From: Posidonia oceanica
Lineage: Eukaryota; Streptophyta; Magnoliopsida; Alismatales; Posidoniaceae
Assembly (NCBI GenBank): GCA_037176725.1
Contig: JAZBRS010000026.1
Location: 105,755,501 to 105,819,500, forward strand
Length of the DNA stretch: 64,000 bases
Direction of reading: 5' to 3'
Both the position numbers and the translations under genes were made by a program. Under the pieces are notes generated by a model. It had not been told where the DNA came from. It worked only from the letters and a program-made list of their open reading frames with translations, and made no database searches. Each line of letters starts with the position of its first letter. Positions within the stretch are counted from its first letter, which is position 1. Positions 58,304 through 64,000 of this stretch are shown piece by piece.

Positions 58304-61300
58304 TCAGTCGTCATCACCAGCATGCTCAAGTAAATAATTTGCTGCTAACTCCTCATTCCTATCACAAGCTAAGAACGCCTCAATGACAAGGGACCTCTCA
58401 AACCCCATTGCTTCCAACTAAACAAAGTGATAAGGGAATAACACTCAGATAACAATCGAAATGGACATGTTAAAACAAAAGCAGGTAATGAGGCATACTC
58501 TCGCAATAGCTTCCTGTTCTTCAGGTGTCACACTGACAGCATGTGGCATTTCCTGATCAGGCTGATCAAACATATCGCTGCAATAAAAAGAACAGGATCA
58601 AATGTCTGCTACAAAGAAAACCAAACATGTGGGCTATGTGCAAGAATCCACAAGCAGATTCTCTCCTCAGTTTCAGGGCAAGTGCTGATGTAACTGCAGC
58701 AGTGGCTCAAAGGAACTTCCAAAACAGTAATTAACAGAAGACTGTTTATACACCAGAAAATGTAAATAAATTCTATTATAAACCCCATGAAAAGAACAGC
58801 AACCAGTTTGAAATACAAAAATACATCACAAAAGCAAGTACTTCTCAGTTCTCACCTTCATTGCCAGTGACAAATTCCTACAAGTGCCTGAGTTAAAACT
58901 AATGATTGAGAAATTTCCAGTTAAATATTGGATGCAGTGAAATTTAGAGAATTGAGATCATTTAAGGATTCAAAAGATAGTAAATAAAGTACTTTACAAA
59001 CGCACCCTTCAACACCTTCAACAGGTTCATTTAACAATTGAAGAAACTCGGCATGATGCTCCTGAATTAATCTTAAAAGTTGAGGATTCTGTTTGCTCAA
59101 CTCTTGGAGCATTGGCTGCAACAAAACTACAAATTTTAACTTCGGAGAAAACAAAAAACAAAAAAGAGTATCCAAAATAGTGAAAACACCTGCAATATAT
59201 GGGGATTTGCTTGGACCATTGCACGCAGCTGTTGGAACTGGATAGTTAATAAAATCACTTTAGATTATAAGCAAGGAAGCCAAACATTGTACTTAAACAA
59301 CTAGAGAGTCTCCTTCCTCTTAAAAAAAGGCAGAGCCAGGATGCTCCATACCTGTCTATTATCTCTAAGGAAATCGAGGGTTCCAGCTCCAAGGTTAGCA
59401 CCAAGACTTGGAGTACCCTGTTTGGACCAAATTAGTATAACTTGCACAAAAACAGGGAGACTAACTGCTGAAAGAGAAAAGAGCAAAATGCCACCTGTGG
59501 AAACAGATCCAAAGGCAAAGTGTTTGGTATTCCAGATACTGGCGCTGCATCTGTTGCAGCTGCTGCAGCAGTGTCAGTTCCTGGACCAGAAGCTTGATTT
59601 GAAGGGAAATGGGCTACGGGAATAGCAACTTCAGCCGTTTCTGGAATACCCTGTGGAAGGTACAAGGTTAGACCTCATAGCAGATGTTGTTAATTGCATT
59701 TTTTTTTTACTATTGTGCAGTCTGTGAAACAGGTAGAGCATACAGAATAGAGATAGTCAACAGCACGCTCCGGATTGTTGTAAGCTGCACGAAGTGCACG
59801 TACAACTGTATCTTTGTCCCAGTTACCACCACCCATATCCACTAACTGCTGAACCGTCTGCTCAAGATTGCTTCCTGCAACTAAATTGGATGCTGCTTGG
59901 CCATATGCATTGGATGTTCTGACAATGAAAAATTGGTGATAATATTATAGCTTAAGTAATTATATGCATGAACCTCCAAATCTCAAACATGTTTAGCTTC
60001 AGAACGTGCCATTTGCCTATTAAAAAGAATTAGGTGCCATAACATTAAAATGTAAAAGTAGACTCAATTGTTTCTCTCCTTTTTTTCCCAAAAAGAAGGT
60101 GGTGAAGGCCAAAGAAATAAAACCACAAGTATTTCAGGAGCCATAATTAAAAAAGAAATGGAGAATAAAAGATAAAAAAGAAGGGGAGACGAAAAGGCTT
60201 TAAAGCTAGCTATCTGTCCAGTGATGGTTTTTCATAATATACTTGAATTACAATGTATTTAGTAAGTTAGCTATATTACAGTTCTTTTTTTCTAAAAGGG
60301 GGCCAACATCTTGAGGGAAACCTTAAAATGAACATGTATTGAACAATATAAAGATGGTAAGATACTAAGATGGATATAATCAGCTGACCATCCAACCAAA
60401 TACAAAAGTATGTAAAGGTTGTAGAGCCTAGCAAGTTTTCTCCTCAAAAGATACAGAAAATCTAAACAACTTACCTCAGATGTTCTAAAAGTAACTTTAC
60501 ATGTACAAATTTGTAATTTCATGTGTATAAAGTGTTGTATCGAGCTGCAACTTTTAAAGTAAAAGTTCCTAAAGGAAAAGAATACATACTCTGTCTGTAC
60601 AGTTTCAGGAGCACTTGCAGAGCTGACTGGAGCCCTAAACGAAGCGATTCATCAAAAGAATGTGAGGAAATTTGGTAATTAAAAAACTAATGAAAAGTTA
60701 GCTGCAGAACAACTTACGGAGCTTGACGTGGAGCCTCGGTAGTTGTAGACTGCGGGGCAGGAGTAGGGGCAGGAATAGAGGCAGGTGCAGTGGATGTAGG
60801 CTGCTGTTCATTGAGAATGCCTTGTTAAAATTAAAAAAAAACCACCAAAGAAACCTCAGAACAATATTTTAACAATACAAATGAAGAGTACCTGCATAGA
60901 TGAGGACCCAGTTGCACTGGAGATTTTACTCTGTAAAATATAGAAGCAGGAAGTCTCACATAATGTGTAAAAGAACAGATTAACAATATGATTTGAACAC
61001 TCACAAAGTCACAAACACAATCCAAATATGAAGACCACAATGACAGAGAAACAGACTCTAGGAAGGATCTTTGAAGTTTAAATATAGATCTTACAGTACG
61101 AATATAGCCCAAAAAAAAACCCTAAAAGCATCTAATGCAAAATCACCATGACACTAAAAGTGAATAAAATATCAGAATAGACAGCTACAACTGGATAAGA
61201 AAGGGACAAGAACTTGCCTTTAGCAATAAGTTAAAGTAGATTATAACTACAAAACCAAAAGACATATATATTGCCTTCACTTTTAACAAGGAAAATGTTC

Positions 61301-63742
61301 AAAATACAAACAAATGAAATGTTCAGTTGGAGCCGATCATCCAACGAACCATACATCCATATCCATTATTGATTTAAGAAAAGGAACAGAAAAAAAAGAC
61401 CTTCGAATCTAAGAGGGAGAGAAAAAGTTCTGGTTACCTTGCTAAGCATGACAACAAGAAAACCATCTTCACTGACTTTATTCTCTTCCAACGTGCTTTC
61501 ATCTTTTAGAACCTTTCCATTGTGAATTAATAGTTGTTGTCCCCAAGGGTAACTTTCTTTTCCCTGTACTTCTTCAATGTTCTTCTTAACAGCCATAATC
61601 TGAAGCAAATGAAAAGCATGAAAATAGCTAAATAGATTGTTATATATCCTCCAAGGCACTAACATAAATTACAGTTATAAAGAATTCGAAAAAAGAAGAT
61701 GTAATATGTAGTATGTAGGCCTACAGACACCACTCTTAGCTTAACATGGACAGTATCCCTTCATTTCTTACCACAGCATTATGGGTAAAGAGAGGATGGA
61801 GACAATTTAACTAGCACAGCACAATACAATATGATGTTTTATAGGTAAATTTCTTTTTTTATCAATTTTATTTACACAAAGTTCAACATATACCAAAGGA
61901 AATTCAGACATCCCATTGTCTTTCCAGGTAATGTTAAACCTTGAGAAGCTGGGTTGATCAGGGATGTAAGTTTCTTACATGAACCAATGCAGTGAGCTCT
62001 GACAGTGGATCATAGACGTACAAGACGCTTCTTCAACTGCAGAGCAGCTTGGCTTAACTTGTTGAATCCTATGAAATTCTTTCTTGGTTGTTTGGATGTT
62101 TAGCAACTTACTTATGGTCTTTGTCTTACTGACACAAGTCCTACAGACTGGTTCTCAAGTCATTCAAAAGTACATAGAATCCTGCCATTGTTAGAGGGAC
62201 AGTATAATTATTTCATCTCTGCAGTCTCTGCAAGAAGTACCATTCTGGCCTTCTGGGTCAATTTCAGGTGTTACTATTAGTTTAACTACGTGACATCCAG
62301 CAATGAGCAAACTGAGTGGGATGAAGAAACATTGTTCCCAAATACAGCATTATGGGTAAAAAAAGAAAGAAGAGAATTTATCTAGCATAACACAATACAA
62401 GACGATGTTTTATAGGCAAGTCTCTTGTTTTATCCATCCTGCATTAACTCCCAAAGCACCAGCAGGCAGCAAATCTCAAAAAAGTGATCTAGGCACCTTC
62501 ATATGCAACAAGGTCTGCAAATTACACCAAGTAAGTCATATGCAGGTCTCTTATCTGGGCACGAGAAGATAGTAGAGATCTGGCCACATTTTGGGGTCCA
62601 CATACGTGATATATTGGTGTATGATATTAAGCCACTTCATCCTTCTCTACTTTGCCTATAGACTATGTTAGTTTTAGTCACATTTTATCCCTTTCTATAT
62701 TGCTGACCCAGTTAATGTGATATTACGGTGTTGTTTGTTCTGATAATTATTTTTTGTTTTAAGATAACTTTTTTTGGTGGAGGATGGTCTTGAAAAAACA
62801 TCAAAACAATATGGTATGTGGTGTCTGCGGAGATACATAACATTGTTGTAAGGTGAATGGGAAGAAAAAAGCCCTACATACTGTGTTATGTGGTGAGATT
62901 AAACTGTTTCAAATTCTCTCATCAATAATTCACCAGTTAGCCTTGTGCTTCATATTTCTTAATCCTAAACTATAACAGCAAGAACTAAGAAGGCCTCCAT
63001 GATGCAAAAATCAGAACTTAACGTGGGGAAGGAAAACATTCAAAGTGAGATTGCCACAATATCAAGCTGAATCCAACTCCAACGTCAGCTTATAAATGAG
63101 GACACGAAGAGTACGTCTGCAATACTTTAAACAGCATAACCATGTTACAAGCCATGACCTTTTCCCACAATTCATCAGTACCAAGTAACCAATTGGACCT
63201 TCCCTAAAAAAACAAAATGTATCACCTTGATTTGCTTTTGTGATGCTTCATTCCCTCAACTCTATACAGCAAAAAAAAACAGCAATCCAAATCGACTCAC
63301 ATGAACCAAAAGTATACTATACATAGTAATAGCACTCCCAGCTACTCTCTTCAGTCTATAACGAAACGGAGGAGTCACCATTCCAGAACAAACAACTACG
63401 CAAGTCAATTGTTGAACAAACAACTCGACACAGGGTGCCATTCACATTCGGCACCAAGGAATGGTGACTCCAGCAATCTAAACATTTCTTTGAAAAAAGG
63501 GACTCAAGCAACTGCACCAAGGATTCCAAATCAACCAACCCAACAAACAATACAATCCCCACCGCATTCACCCACAAAGATTCAAACTTTACACTCGAAA
63601 CAGAAAACCAACCAATGCCAACACCAATCAATAGAAACCAAAAACGAAACAAAAAAAAAGGTAGGAGGTCTCTTACCGTGTCATGGGGCTGGACCTTGAT
63701 CTCGAAGTGGCTCCCCTTGAGCGTCTTTACCGTCAGCTTCAT
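58304..63742 (-). CDS. RAD23: RAD23 ubiquitin receptor (UBL-UBA shuttle)
   Basis: Complete gene of 12 exons: 63677-63742, 61438-61599, 60892-60930, 60718-60803, 60590-60634, 59744-59918, 59495-59650, 59352-59417, 59190-59237, 59006-59115, 58499-58577 and 58304-58417. All borders are GT/AG and phases match, giving 381 residues; the exon 4 start could be 3 bp shorter. Domains: N-terminal ubiquitin-like domain (1-76; [10 protein letters not shown]), P/A/T-rich linker, UBA1 (about 145-190; [10 protein letters not shown]), XPC-binding domain (about 244-315; F-L-R-D-N-R-Q-F), and UBA2 (about 333-378; [10 protein letters not shown]). It delivers polyubiquitinated proteins to the proteasome and binds the XPC/RAD4 repair factor. 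Size is near Arabidopsis RAD23C/D. Confidence 0.95.
61773..61865. repeat. Intron-1 repeat of RAD23, copy 1
   Basis: CAGCATTATGGGTAAAGAGAGGATGGAGACAATTTAACTAGC through GATGTTTTATAGG is repeated at 62346-62440 in the same orientation with about 80% identity by eye. Confidence 0.8.
62346..62440. repeat. Intron-1 repeat of RAD23, copy 2
   Basis: Second copy of the repeat at 61773-61865, about 573 bp away; both lie in the 2.1-kb first intron of RAD23. The rest of the intron is unremarkable. Confidence 0.8.
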
Positions 63743-64000
63743 GGCGGCCGGATCGAAATCCCTAGAGAGCGAAAACGGAAACCCTAGATTTCTTTCCTTT
63801 CCGGGGAAGAAAGGAAGAAGAACAGGGGAATACGGGGGATTTTGAGAAAGTCAGTTGCGACGAGGAAAGTTGGAGGAATGTATATTGAGTTTTTTACGCA
63901 CTGCGTTCTTTTGTCCTTTTGAATTTTTGTATTTGTAGAAACGTCCTCCCTTTTTTTGTGGGTGGATTGCAGAAATATCATGTATTAGTGAGATTTTTCA
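63743..64000 (-). promoter_or_regulatory. RAD23 5' leader and promoter start
   Basis: The 258 bp upstream of the RAD23 start codon include a CT-rich leader on the minus strand (63780-63830), a common plant 5' UTR feature. The window ends before a full promoter can be seen; no TATA box is evident. Confidence 0.45.

Overview
This is nuclear DNA of a flowering plant. The evidence is spliced plant genes (TIC55, a class III peroxidase, RAD23, a plant SERINC), a nuclear copy of plastid ndhF, a stray Aux/IAA exon and typical plant transposons (Tekay/Del-like Ty3, Copia, CACTA, L1-type LINEs). The species cannot be named from sequence alone. Nothing prokaryotic was seen (no operon, CRISPR array or phage).

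Left edge (1-5.4 kb): the last two coding exons of a SERINC/TMS1 gene (+), with a decayed Copia remnant in its intron, converge on a complete four-exon TIC55 gene (-). Middle (5.5-38.3 kb): a tandem repeat family (called R here) was split by a series of nested retroelement insertions. The nesting is R > X1 (solo LTR) > Y (Tekay-like Ty3 element with two 3-kb LTRs) > X2 (6.1-kb solo LTR, in the gag-protease interval) and Z (1.27-kb solo LTR, in RNase H); Z in turn holds X3 (5.6-kb solo LTR). Removing each insert rejoins the host sequence, and each insert has a 5-bp target-site duplication (TSD), perfect for all but X1. X1-X4 belong to one unusual group of very long, GC-patterned LTRs, and no internal domain of that element is present here.

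38.4-50.2 kb: a fourth X-type solo LTR, a LINE 3' end, an X-like LTR fragment with an interstitial telomere-like run, a duplicated 150-bp segment bracketing a lone Aux/IAA exon, and a CACTA-like right end carrying a solo LTR of the Y family on the minus strand. Right edge (52.8-64 kb): a complete class III peroxidase gene (+) whose 3' UTR holds a truncated LINE with a 17-bp TSD, a MITE-like inverted-repeat element, and a complete 12-exon RAD23 gene (-).

The four host genes are unrelated housekeeping or stress genes and show no operon-like logic. The most informative content is the insertion chronology, the family of giant solo LTRs, and a decay signature in Y: most premature stops are TAG where family alignment expects a CAG codon, as methylated-C deamination would give.
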